Shown one piece after another: positions 53,500-64,000 of a DNA stretch of 64,000 bases. The notes beneath the pieces were generated by a model. That model saw only the letters and a program-made list of their open reading frames with translations. It made no database searches and had not been told where the DNA came from. The DNA is taken from positions 10,875,650 to 10,939,649 of the forward strand of contig NC_092364.1 of NCBI RefSeq assembly GCF_030848805.1, written 5' to 3'. This DNA comes from Temnothorax longispinosus. Lineage: Eukaryota > Arthropoda > Insecta > Hymenoptera > Formicidae. Positions within the stretch are counted from its first letter, which is position 1. Every line of letters begins with the position of its first letter. The position numbers and the translations under genes are program-made.

Positions 53500-56400
53500 G
53501 TGACAGAAGTTTGACGTACGATACTACCTGTTATCAAAATACCAGTGTCATTTGTGTATATCTTTCTTCGACTCTTTTAACATGAGATACAGCATTTAAG
53601 CGAGTCTTTTTCTGTGGTTTAGCCAGTGGACTCTGCGACAATAGGAAATTGCCCTGAGTGCAGCGCCACGACACTTACAGCGCATGCAAGTGGGCCACGC
53701 GCACAGCGCTTATATCCTAAAAAACTAGAAAGCGCGCATATCAGGACCCATGTCCTGCCGCGACGGGCCTCAGATAATTATATGGTCATTTACATCAAAT
53801 GAACGGCGCCAGTCTGGACTCGTTTGAACGCCGAGCCTTTCTAATGCCGATCCCTACTTTCACGCCACGGTTAGGTGCTCTGTCGAGTATCTCTCTTCTC
53901 TTTGCGCTCTAGATCGACTACTAATTTTTTAGAAATTAATTAAAACTCCCTTACGTTAAATATGAGACAGCGATATTTTATCCTTCATCTGCCGCGGCAG
54001 GGCCGTCCTTTCGGCTTTTGGGGACAGAAGCCTCTACTAATTTTATCTGCGAGCAAATAAAGATAATAAATAATAATAAATATAACTAAATTGGATAATA
54101 AATAGGATAAGCGCAGACTACGATAATGAAATAAGCATAATGGTAAATAAATAATTGGTTCGGCAATAAATAATAAATCACCGAGACGACATAATAGTTT
54201 GAAAGAGCAGAAGTGCACACGGGCGGTCTGAGTAAGTATAGTGATGCGATTAACCGGCCGTGAGCACTAGCTATCAACACATACATCATGCTAACGCACC
54301 CTTGATCGTGCATCGGTAAGCAATGAAGTCGTCGCAATAAACTCGCGCCTATGAATTAATATGACCTCCCAAACTATTATAATCACGCATAAAGGTAAAG
54401 TTATTTTATTTTTGATGGATGCCTAACAAGGGGCGGAAGTTGAGAATCTGCAACGCAATCCCCGAGCTAGCGCATCACCAGACCCCAAACCCAAGTGATC
54501 CAATTCTAAACACCGCACGTTTTAACACACCCTATTTTGCAACATTATATTATTACAAAGTGCGTGAAATGCCCATTGCGCGCGCGATTCATCTATGCGA
54601 CGGATGAAGACGGATTCCACCACACGAGTCGAAACAGTGCGCCGTAATGTCCAATGTTTACTTTGTAACAAATACATCTATCGCAGATAGTCACCGTAGA
54701 GACCAGAGCGTAGTAACGTCGTATGTAAAGTAGGCGTTCGATATATGCTCAGCGGCTTCGAAAACAAATATGAGAGTGTTCCCGGAGAGAGTTGAAAGTG
54801 GAAACAACTTATGCAAAGAATCAACCAACAAAGGCAAAAGATCCAAGACTGAAACCCTTAAGAAAAAAAGCAAAAGAAAAGACAAAATCTAAGGGTACAC
54901 AAATGCGAAGAATAAAACAAGAGGTACTATAAACAAAAAATAAACAAACCGAGCGAAAGAAAATAAACCAGGAGCAAGGGAGAACCTAAATCATACAACC
55001 AAGACCCCACGCCCCTCGGATAAGAAGAACATGGAACGATAAGACCAGCAGGCACCAACGCAAAAGAACGGAAAAACACTCTCCCCGTAGAATGACCCCC
55101 AAATACACAGAGGCAATAAAAAATACCACAACACAGGCAGATAATAACCAAGCGAACAGGACAAATCTAAGAACTATTTAACTAAGAAGAAAGCACACTC
55201 ATGGAAAGTAGGGGAAAAGGTAAGGCGAAGAAAAGCGGAGAAGGAGAGGGAGTGAAGTAATCACATGGTCTGAAAACTGACAGCACGAGACAAGATGAGG
55301 AAAGCTACCACATCAAGGAAAGAAAAGCCAGGAAGAGGAGAGACCCCCCCCACAAAGCCCAGAAATAAGCAAACACGTGGTGGAGAAGAAGAGAGATTCG
55401 ACAAAGATGTTAGTAAGAAGGCAGAAGAAAGGAAGAATGAAAGAGGAAGCTAAAAAGTGAGAAACTGGAAAACTCTCCCTCAATCGCACGCCAGAACAGA
55501 GAGTAGAATAACGGGTGCGGCCAAGGCGGCGTCGCGGCGAGAGGAGAAGAGAGAGAGAGAGAAACGAGAGAGAAGCAAAGGAGAGAGCGCAGAAGAGGAT
55601 AAGGCGGGAAGGGACAGAGCGGAGAAGTCGAAAAAGAAAGGGGCCCCGGAGAGCCACGGAGGAAACTACCGTAGGATAGCGAGGGTTAAAAAGAGAGAGA
55701 ATTGGAGCATAGGAATACGGAAGCTGAAGGCCAGACCATGAGTAGGGCCGACCGGAAGACAGAACATAAAGAGGAGGCGAGGATAAGAAGGTGCCGCAAA
55801 GGACAAAGAGAGATGAATGCCAAGTAAGGGATACGGGACATGCTATCGAGGAAGAGATAGGAAGCGTTTTATAAAGAGTAAGTTATGACAGTTCTTCTTC
55901 TGTTTGCAAAACGACAACTACACAAAATTATTCAAAACCACCTTCCCAACCACACTAGGTTTCTCCGATGGCAAAACCACACATACACTATGTACCCACC
56001 CATACCCACCACACAGATGCATCAAACTCGGCCAGCATAATCCCCACGCCGAACCTCGAAAACCAACAAAGCCCAACAAAACCCCCCCCCAAAAAAACCA
56101 GTACAAACAGACTACATCACCCTCAAGCCACTCATCACACCCACTACGTCTCTTGTTTACCACCCTAAAACCGCTTCCTCGCCGAACTCCGCCCTCCCTG
56201 ATCACAACAAAAGCCATACCCCGAACACCTTCCGGTTATACCAACCCTACAACCCCGACTCCCCACCCTACCCCATCCGCCAAACGCATCTAGTACACTT
56301 CAAATCCCAACCCACGCTACAATACAACACACCCTACACCCCACTAACACTCCCCACACCACCTTTTACCCCCGCCTACTAACATAATCACCACTTATCG

Positions 56401-56907
56401 TCTCTCATTTTCAACACATCCCAACGTTCTCCCACGCTCGCCCCCAATCGCTTTCCTTAACCCTTCCCCCTTCTACCGGTCTACCTCTCTTCTAAATCTT
56501 TTTCTTCCCAAGAAGAGTCTCCGCTATGAGAACCCCACACTAATCCTCCAACGCCTATACCACCCCCCCCCCCACACCCAGAGCAACCAAGCGGATCAAG
56601 ATCAACAAATCAGCACAGGGCCCCCAATGCAGTAAACTAATCCCCCTTCACTCCCGTGGACAGTAATCGCGTCGAACCCACCACCATCTAGCCTAAACCC
56701 TAAGGAACCAGGGACTAACCAAAACCCCGTGCAGAGTCCCCCTCGACGCAAGTCTGGTAAGATCCAAGATTAAGCTTGTAAGAAAAAAGGGCGCCAACGA
56801 TGATCCGTCAACGAAGCAGATTCTCTTTTTTTTGTTTTTTTTTCTTAAACACTTTACAATTACGACGCTTGTCTGGCGTTACAACATAACCTAACCTGTC
56901 AGCTTTC
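53500..56907. other. Strand-asymmetric, unclassified sequence before the gap
   Basis: From about 54760 to 55860 the plus strand is rich in A and G (long GAGA/GAAA runs). From about 55900 to 56760 it is rich in C and A with C-homopolymers. The longest open frame (55457-55741) encodes a charged Arg/Glu/Lys stretch without a domain. 53620-53900 is GC-richer with several in-frame stops in all frames. This could be a decayed retrotransposon or a poorly assembled repeat edge. No gene can be supported. Confidence 0.35.
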
Positions 56908-57407
56908 NNNNNNNNNNNNNNNNNNNNNNNNNNNNNNNNNNNNNNNNNNNNNNNNNNNNNNNNNNNNNNNNNNNNNNNNNNNNNNNNNNNNNNNNNNNNN
57001 NNNNNNNNNNNNNNNNNNNNNNNNNNNNNNNNNNNNNNNNNNNNNNNNNNNNNNNNNNNNNNNNNNNNNNNNNNNNNNNNNNNNNNNNNNNNNNNNNNNN
57101 NNNNNNNNNNNNNNNNNNNNNNNNNNNNNNNNNNNNNNNNNNNNNNNNNNNNNNNNNNNNNNNNNNNNNNNNNNNNNNNNNNNNNNNNNNNNNNNNNNNN
57201 NNNNNNNNNNNNNNNNNNNNNNNNNNNNNNNNNNNNNNNNNNNNNNNNNNNNNNNNNNNNNNNNNNNNNNNNNNNNNNNNNNNNNNNNNNNNNNNNNNNN
57301 NNNNNNNNNNNNNNNNNNNNNNNNNNNNNNNNNNNNNNNNNNNNNNNNNNNNNNNNNNNNNNNNNNNNNNNNNNNNNNNNNNNNNNNNNNNNNNNNNNNN
57401 NNNNNNN
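56908..57407. other. Assembly gap (500 N)
   Basis: Exactly 500 unknown bases. The round number suggests a gap of estimated or default size. Confidence 0.98.
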
Positions 57408-57528
57408 GGCTGGATTCGAGGAGCGCGCTATTAGCGCTATTTGCTTATTCTATCCTTGTTTTACATCTGATAAGCAATAAAGACAGAATGATGCAATAGC
57501 GCTAATAGCGCGCTCCTCGAATGCAGCC
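57408..57528. mobile_element. Foldback MITE at the gap edge
   Basis: GGCTGGATTCGAGGAGCGCG and ATAGCGCTAATAGCGCGCTCC plus TCGAATGCAGCC form inverted ends of about 33 bp. The left end lies directly at the gap, so it may continue into it. Confidence 0.65.
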
Positions 57529-57643
57529 ATAATCGGACGGTTAAAGCCGTTACTATTTCCAAAACGCCGTACTGGTGATCACGTCGTACGAGTGATCACG
57601 TCGCGCGTCGGGGTCACCAATTATTACTGTGGGCACTGCCTAA

Positions 57644-57792
57644 AGGTGAAATTTCATGGGCAGTGAAAAGCAGCAGCAGATCGTACTGATTGGCTACAAA
57701 ATAGAGAAGTTCTCGAGTTTCTAGAACTCCTCTATTTTATAGCCAATCAGTACGATCTGCTGCTGCTTTTCACTGCCCATGAAATTTCACCT
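57644..57792. mobile_element. Hairpin MITE, copy 1
   Basis: An almost perfect 149-bp hairpin with AGGTGAAATTTCATGGGCAG at one end and the inverse at the other, flanked by TAA and TTA. The arms contain GCAGCAGCAGATCGTACTGA. A sister copy at 59409-59557 has the central loop in the opposite orientation. Confidence 0.85.
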
Positions 57793-57849
57793 TTAGATAT
57801 TGTTCTGGATGCGAGGTTGTAATGAGATATTACGTATATCTTAATAAAC

Positions 57850-58277
57850 TTTATTCTTAAGATACATCGAACTAAAGACAAAAGAATACTGATGATGAAT
57901 CTATATAAAACAAAGAAAAGTGTTGTGTGTCGACACTGGCATTACAGAGATTTTTAACGTTTCGAGGTTGGCTACATTGTCTGGTTCCTACAGGCCCGTT
58001 ACGCGCGCGCCATTTGTGCGACAAATAGCCAATTTCACACCGAGAAATCCTCCGCTCGAACAGTGCGGTAATGTTCTCATTCCCGCACAGTCTCGCAGAG
58101 AGTCGCGTAAAAGAGTCACGGTGCGGTTTCGCTTCGCGTCGTATAATAATAGGATAATTACATGTAAATAAAACAATTACCTTGAATCAGAAAAAATATT
58201 AATTGTCGCGTCGCGTGAAGAAAGAGTCACGGTCGGTATCGCTCCGCGCGTACTTGACGCGAGACACGAGACACTCA
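57850..58277. other. Intergenic, no gene supported
   Basis: GC-richer patch with short open frames only. AAAGAGTCACGGT occurs twice (58110, 58221). Confidence 0.4.
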
Positions 58278-58964
58278 GGGTGTCATTACATGGAGCGCGG
58301 AAACGTGGAAACGCGGAAGACAAAATTTACTAGATTTCCGTCGATCCGTTCCGTTTGTTTTGAATGCCTTGTATTACATGGAGCACATTTTGAGCGGAAA
58401 AGCGGAACGGAGAATTATAAAATATTAATTTTTAACGGTATTTATTGATTAAAATGTTTGTATTCAATAGATAAGCTGAAAAGATAAGCATATTAATAAA
58501 AATTGCAATGAATTAAGTGAACACAATTTTAAGAAATGAATACAAATGTCTATTTGTCACTATACTGATCCGCTTTTCCGCGCAAATTGTGCTCCATGTA
58601 ATATAAGGAGAAACAAGCTCGCGGAACAAACGCGTCAAAATCCGTTGTCAACGCGGATACAGTATATTCCATCAAATTTCGGAGCTGTCTAATCACATTG
58701 AAAAGGAAAGCTTTTACATACTTCGATTACTTTATTATTTTATAAAAGTGGCAGTATAATATTATAGATTCAAACATCATGTTGATGGTTATTATGAAGT
58801 ATCTTATATGCAAGCCAGGGTACATACATACACGATAATATCGGATTCCGCTTTTCCGTTCAAACGTGCGGGACTCAAGTCGCGGAAACACGGAATCTAG
58901 TTACGTACTATTATGTTCCGCGCTTCCGCGTTTCCGCGTTTCCGCGCTCCATGTAATGGCACCC
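58278..58964. mobile_element. 687-bp inverted-repeat element with inner inverted pair
   Basis: GGGTGTCATTACATGGAGCG, then CGGAAACG repeats, is inverted at the right end (CGCTCCATGTAATGGCACCC). A second, inner pair (TTACATGGAGCACATTTTGA near 58373; TTGTGCTCCATGTAATATAA near 58585) repeats the same terminal word. It has no transposase. Confidence 0.75.
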
Positions 58965-58999
58965 TTAGACCACAGTAGCGCAACTCTCCTGATTTCTTG

Positions 59000-59405
59000 T
59001 TGTCCAAAATGGAGTGCGCATGCGCGAAATAAGTAAGCGCCCACTAACACCATCTGAACGTCGTTCTCTATACTTCTTTCTCAATTGCTCTTCCTTTCTC
59101 CGTTCTGCTCCGCTCCCTCTCAGAATTTAAATGGTCAGAAGTAAATACCTATCTGTGTATTGGAACAGAAATTTGGAGGGAATTAGCTCAATTAGCCACT
59201 GAATGCTATTGAGAGCTGTTAGAAGTGTTTGACAGACTCTGAATAACTACGTTTGTGATGAAAGTGAAAAGAGTTTAAGAGTATAAAGTGGTTACAAACC
59301 TCAGAAGGTAGGATAATTATTCAATCATTGTATTTAAAATTAGTCATGTTTAAATTAAGAATATCATTTATCTATTTATCTTGCGAAACTAACTCTGTGA
59401 TACTC
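59000..59405. other. Unassigned sequence
   Basis: No gene or repeat was recognised. The right end may be the intron preceding the protein-like exons at 59562. Confidence 0.4.
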
Positions 59406-59408
59406 TAA

Positions 59409-59557
59409 AGGTGAAATTTCATGGACAGTGAAAAGCAGCAGCAGATCGTACTGATTGGCTATAAAATAGAGGAGTTCTAGAAACTCGAGAACTTCTCTAT
59501 TTTGTAGCCAATCAGTACGATCTGCTGCTGCTTTTCACTGCCCATGAAATTTCACCT
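59409..59557. mobile_element. Hairpin MITE, copy 2, TAA duplication
   Basis: Same family as 57644-57792, inserted the other way round, with TAA on both sides (59406-59408, 59558-59560). The near-identity of the two copies suggests recent mobility. Confidence 0.85.
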
Positions 59558-59561
59558 TAAT

Positions 59562-60637
59562 ATCTAGAAAGAATTGCTGCTTGATTCTACGTTGTCTACG
59601 AACGGTTACATTTCTGAAATACTTATTAAAATGCAAATGGTCGATATAATCTTACCAATTAGTGTAATTAGCAAATATGCTCAACTGGTGAAACTTTTTA
59701 CGTGCCTGAATTCATCTACTGAAAAAAACACAGAATCTATCCGTTATAAAAACATGGCAACACCATTAGTTGGCATAACCAACTTGAATAATAAATCGTT
59801 GCCATATTGATACATTTGGAATTCAAAGGTTTTCGTCTCATGATGCCGACTGATACGAATAAATTACAACACGATTTATTGATGCTTCAGGTTGTAAACC
59901 ATTTTGCTCTTGTATAACTTCCTTATTATAAAGATTTAATATTTAAACTTATTTATTTTGGTATTATATTATATATTATATAGTTGGACGGAATTCGTAT
60001 TACGCCGGATGCAGAAAATCCAATTTATAGAGTTTCATTGCGAACCGACATTTATCAACTGGCTGCTCGAGCAAATATATTAAACGTACCAGGTTCGGCT
60101 GTAGAGGATCGACAATATCAAATTAGTGTTAAAGGAGTGTACGTGTGCATATACCACTTCTTGGAAGAATTATCAGCTAAGCATTTTAATAAGGTTTACC
60201 ATCAAAACTGTATTGTTTTTTCCACAATTCTTAAGGAAATATTTTATACATTGTCTAAACTGTAAAACTTAAAAGAAAATTTTTGAAACATCCAGATTTG
60301 ATACAAGCGTAATTGTTTTCAGAGGATGTCTCAATCGTACTTATATACAATAAACGCCGCGAGAATCCAGCATTAGAGTGGAATAAACTCGGGAATGGTA
60401 GTAGTCTAGATCCATACTTTTCAACATCTCCAGTATTAACGAAGTAATACAATTAATATAATTTAAACGCGTAAAAATTTATATGATAATTATAGTATTC
60501 TAATTTTAATATTTAATACTAGATTTGATCTCTGCTTAATTATTGCCCCAGCTGTAACATTTAAAGGAGACACAATTGTCTGTGGAAGCGCTGTTGAAGT
60601 AAATTGCATTACAGACATAGAATTGACAATAAATTAG
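59562..60637 (+). pseudogene. Exon relics of a large host protein, possibly VPS13-type
   Basis: Collinear protein-like pieces follow each other: VDIILPISVISKYAQLVKLF and MATPLVGITNLNNKSLPY (to about 59807), then one frame over IHLEFKGFRLMMPTDTNKLQ ending at a donor (59890). Next come LDGIRITPDAENPIYRVSLR and NILNVPGSAVEDRQYQIS (from 59984), EDVSIVLIYNKRRENPALEW (60323-60443), and FDLCLIIAPAVTFKGDTIVC with GSAVEVNCITDIELTIN (from 60523). The last two exons join in phase. A one-base loss near 59805 and a phase mismatch after the 59984 exon break the gene, and TAG ends it at 60635. The style resembles VPS13/bridge-like lipid-transfer proteins, but I cannot confirm the family. It may be a truncated duplicate of an intact gene elsewhere. 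Confidence 0.4.
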
Positions 60638-60658
60638 ATCAAATTAAATTAATATCAA

Positions 60659-62285
60659 CCCGGGAAAAAATATTCATATATGATCATATATAATCATATA
60701 TGATTGGCCATATATGGTCAGATATGGAAATTGGCCAGATCTGAGGATATATGATCTGGTATTATTGTATATGTTAATATCTGATATTAACATCCTGATC
60801 AGATATGATCAGGTATGATCAGATACGAACTGACACAGTTCAATCTGGACATATATATTTAAGTAAGTTTTAGAACATTGTTATATATTTTCAAAAGTTA
60901 TTTTTAAGTGTGCCACTTTATTATAAAAGTGGACTCCACGATACAACTGATACAAAAACTGTGCCGCTTCATAGCACGAGACAGTGTCGTGTCTTTTAAT
61001 ACCATTCTTATAACACTGTTGGTCAAATTTTAAATACGAAAAACAGATCCCATCGAATGCCACCTATCGGATACTTTGAGATGCAATATCTGATCTGATC
61101 ATATATAATCTTATATGACTATATAAGTTCATATATGATTATATATGATTTTCAGTTTAAATTATAAGATATTATGTTTGCAAAATAATACGATTAATAT
61201 ATTTATTTATAAGAACTATAATATATATATTATATAACAGTTTTTTTCACAAAGGTAAAATTTCATTGTTTATAAAATATTTGATAAAAATTAATACGTC
61301 AATTAAAAAAGATTAAGTGTCTTATGCAAAATTATAAAAAAAGAAAAATTTAAAATAACACAAGCAATGAGATGCCGTTTTTGGTCGAAGTGGATCTGGG
61401 TGCTTAATAATATTTCACAATATCAATTATTATTAAATATATTTTTCAGTTTTTTAAACTGCGTGCCAATATGGACTTTGTCGGACTTAAAACACACACA
61501 TATATATATATATAAACGCTCTATATATGGGCATGTAAAACTTATATCTGTTTATATCTCATTTATATATGTTCATATACTGTCAGATATGAATATTTTT
61601 TCCCGGGATGATATAAAATGTCCGGGAAAAATATTCATATCTGACAGTATATGAACATATATAAATGAGATATGAACAGATATAAGTTTTACATGCCCAT
61701 GTATAGAGCATATATAATCATATATGGTTATCTATCGCCATATATGATTCTGATCACCATATATGATTATATATGCTCTATACATGGGCATGTAAAACTT
61801 ATATCTGTTCATATCTCATTTATATATGTTCATATACTGTCAGATATGAATATTTTTCCCGGACATTTTATTATCATTATATCCCAGTCTGGTCATATAT
61901 ACATCGCGTCTTGTCATATATGATCATGTACAGTGCCGATATAGTTATGTATGACCATATATAATTATATCTGATAATACATGGCCAAACATTCTTTATA
62001 TACGATCATGTAAGACCAGATACGATTATGTATAGTGTCATATCTGCTACACATAATAATATGTCTGACCATATATGAACTTATATGATCAGATCTTGTG
62101 TCAAGTATAATATACGATCTGATCATATATGGCAATAGATAACCATATATGATTATATATGCTCTATATATGGGCATGTAAAACTTATATCTGTTCATAT
62201 CTTATTTATATATGAACATATATGAACATATATAAGTTTTACATGTTCATATATAAATATATACTGTCAGATATGAATATTTTTT
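60659..62285. mobile_element. 1.6-kb AT-rich element made of nested palindromes
   Basis: It opens CCCGGGAAAAAATATTCATA and closes ATATGAATATTTTTT. Between them, words such as CATATATGATCAGAT and GGGCATGTAAAACTTATATC recur in both orientations. A near-perfect inverted repeat occupies 61620-61865. Short open frames inside are repeat-driven. No transposase was seen. Confidence 0.6.
61620..61865. repeat. 246-bp near-perfect palindrome
   Basis: TCCGGGAAAAATATTCATAT to CTATACATGGGCATG-type arms of about 110 bp each surround a short CATATATGATTCTGATCACC centre. A half copy of the arm lies at 61515-61610 and another at 62150-62280. Confidence 0.8.
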
Positions 62286-63090
62286 ATACTACTAATCTGC
62301 ATTAGGGAATAATTCATTAATTATCATAAAAAAGTTTTATTTATATAAAAATAATATCTATATACCATATATTACAGTTTTCAGTTTATCACAATAATAT
62401 CTGAAGATCACTGATCCAAGCGGAAGGTTTTGGGATAAAACTCATCTTTTAAATAAAAAAATTTGTTACTATAATAATCACTCGCGCGGAGCCACGCAAG
62501 TAAGATAATATATTTATCACTTCCTGAAAAATAAAAGTAGAATTAAATTAGTGAAAAAGTTACTTATAAATTATACCGCGGCAAACTATAATGATTTTAT
62601 TTTATGGAGAGTATATATATACCAAAATACATTACATTACCTTTTTAATGTTTTTTTCTTTCCTTACGGACGTTTGCGAATCTGAACCACTCCATTACAA
62701 AGTGTTCAAAATCTTTTTCTGTATTCCGAAGGAATATTGCTCTAAAAGCTTCTGGAATAAGAAAAATTCAATATAGTTTATTGTTAGATTAAAGAAATAA
62801 ATAGATAATGTCAATTTAACAGCAATTAAAACTTATGATAATTATTGAAATAACACAAAAGTTTCCAGAATAGTTTACATATATACTAAATCGATCAAAA
62901 GTATTAGTTTATGGATATATATTTTTCTTTTATTTCGTAAGAATTTTTAACGTGTATGTGTGTCCTGCTTTTTAACGATAATTGCCACAAAAAATAGGAG
63001 ACAATTTAATAAATTTTGAGACATAAAACATAGCATTTAATACTGCAAGTAATATATACATCTCTTAAAAAATTACTTACTTTTAAGGGG
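62286..63090. other. AT-rich intergenic
   Basis: No gene was seen. GTGTGTCCTGCTTTTTAACG (about 62957) is a relic of the hairpin units at 40329-40545. Confidence 0.4.
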
Positions 63091-63312
63091 ATGCTAAAGC
63101 TAAGGCCGAACTTCCTCGACGTCGGTAATGTTAACTCTGTCAACTAAAGCAAAGGCCGAACTGCTATTGGAGACCTCGCGTGGTGACAACGCGAAACTCC
63201 GGTTTCAGTGTTACCAACTAATTTCAGGTTCTATGAAGTGGTGTATGTCCGTACACGTACAACACACACCACTGAATTGCTCACACGGATGCACGGTAGA
63301 GAGACATATGCT
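63091..63312. repeat. Repeat fragment with AAGGGGATGCTAA start
   Basis: AAGGGGATGCTAAAGCTAAGGCC resembles the 29058-29080 repeat (AAGGGGATGCTAAGGGCC), and AAAGC(A/T)AAGGCCGAAC is repeated at 63107 and 63146. There is no gene. Confidence 0.4.
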
Positions 63313-63350
63313 ATAGACGCGGCAACGCCGCGCGGCGTTGCCGCGTCTAT
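63313..63350. repeat. Perfect 38-bp GC-rich palindrome
   Basis: Each 19-bp half is ATAGACGCGGCAACGCCGC and its exact reverse complement, with no loop. It stands out in AT-rich surroundings. Confidence 0.9.
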
Positions 63351-63480
63351 GGATTCTTTAGCAATACGGCCTGAACCTGAAAATGCTTTCTGGCCATCGG
63401 TAGCAGAAGGCAGTAACGTATCAAGGCTGATAAGCACCCGCTTTTTATAAATTACATATATTCTTATGCACACATGTGCG

Positions 63481-63484
<4 letters not shown>

Positions 63485-63512
<28 letters not shown>
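63485..63512. repeat. (TA)n microsatellite
   Basis: About 14 TA units. Confidence 0.9.
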
Positions 63513-63515
<3 letters not shown>

Positions 63516-63869
63516 GTATCTAATTATTATGTGTATGTTTATAATTGTCTGATGACAAATAATAACAGTAGCATAATTGAGAATGTGAATTAGTATACAT
63601 AGATAGAGTATATATTGACGCGGGTACTTATTAGACTTGGCAATTTACTGCATCTCTTGCACCTCAAATAATTTTTTTGTTGTAATGTAAATGAATGATG
63701 TAAAACTCTTTCAAAGGATCCATTCTTGATGGGGTAAAATAATAACTTCTATAACAAATGCAATAAACATTTAGTATTAATTTATATAACTAATTTTATT
63801 CTGTCTTTATGTAGAAAAATATACACTCAGTCTTAGCATCAGAGTAGAGGGTAACGCAGTTGATGAACA

Positions 63870-63962
63870 GTATAGATAATAAACTGAATAAAAATCTTAA
63901 TTATTATAACATAATGATATTATTAATTAAGATTTTTATTCAGTTTGTTAATTATCTATAAC
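63870..63962. mobile_element. Short foldback MITE
   Basis: TATAGATAATAAACTGAATA and the inverted TATTCAGTTTGTTAATTATC close a hairpin of about 93 bp around ATAATGATATTATT. The rest of the stretch to 64000 shows no gene. Confidence 0.65.
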
Positions 63963-64000
63963 TGCATAACGTGCAGTTTACGCCGAAGCGGCTGTTTTAC

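Noticed and set aside
55457..55741. Highly charged 94-residue open frame
   Set aside because: Low-complexity Arg/Glu/Lys peptide from the A+G-rich block. No domain, start context or relatives are visible.
61367..62198. Open frames with repeated Tyr/Ile-rich peptides
   Set aside because: They are translations of CATATA-type palindromic repeats.

Overview
The window is AT-rich, intron-bearing animal DNA packed with transposons and microsatellites. The one clearly intact host gene is an insect-type SLC13 transporter (INDY). Its insect character, together with the abundance of mariner, piggyBac, PIF/Harbinger and Merlin relics, suggests an insect, plausibly a hymenopteran such as an ant. The order-level guess is inference. 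There is one 500-N assembly gap (56908-57407). No rRNA, tRNA, CRISPR array, virus-like gene or bacterial operon was recognised.

Region by region. 1-8.0 kb: foldback elements, a broken non-LTR retrotransposon (about 1.8-5.86 kb) and a 1.27-kb palindromic element with an inner minisatellite. 8-14.9 kb: non-coding DNA with long microsatellites, small TAA-flanked MITEs and a candidate INDY promoter and first exon near 11.3 kb. 14.97-24.90 kb: a complete nine-exon INDY gene (573 codons plus stop). Its introns hold several inverted-repeat elements, a five-unit head-to-tail array with Helitron-like ends, and a piggyBac-like MITE. 25-29 kb: MITEs, some nested. 29.1-34.7 kb: a PIF/Harbinger element with TTA target duplications, carrying a damaged transposase and a convergent Myb/SANT-like gene, with a second, smaller Harbinger derivative inside it. 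35.3-36.5 kb: a snap-back mariner that itself contains a Helitron-like insertion. 36.7-38.8 kb: a GC-rich block with LTR-retrotransposon hints. 38.8-40.1 kb: a Merlin transposon. 43.8-45.1 kb: a palindromic MULE-like element with a 9-bp target duplication that splits a small ORF. 46.0-50.7 kb: a third Harbinger system, with a nearly intact transposase and a convergent MADF gene, and a piggyBac-like MITE in its intron. 52.8-53.2 kb: a two-exon THAP-domain gene. 53.5-56.9 kb: strand-asymmetric sequence of unknown nature. 57.4-64 kb: foldback MITEs, exon relics of a large (VPS13-like?) protein, and a 1.6-kb AT-rich palindromic element.

The only host function that can be read with confidence is plasma-membrane di/tricarboxylate transport by INDY. 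Everything else mainly records repeated transposition. Because several elements landed inside other repeats whose empty copies are also present here, exact ends, target duplications and insertion order can be read directly from the sequence.
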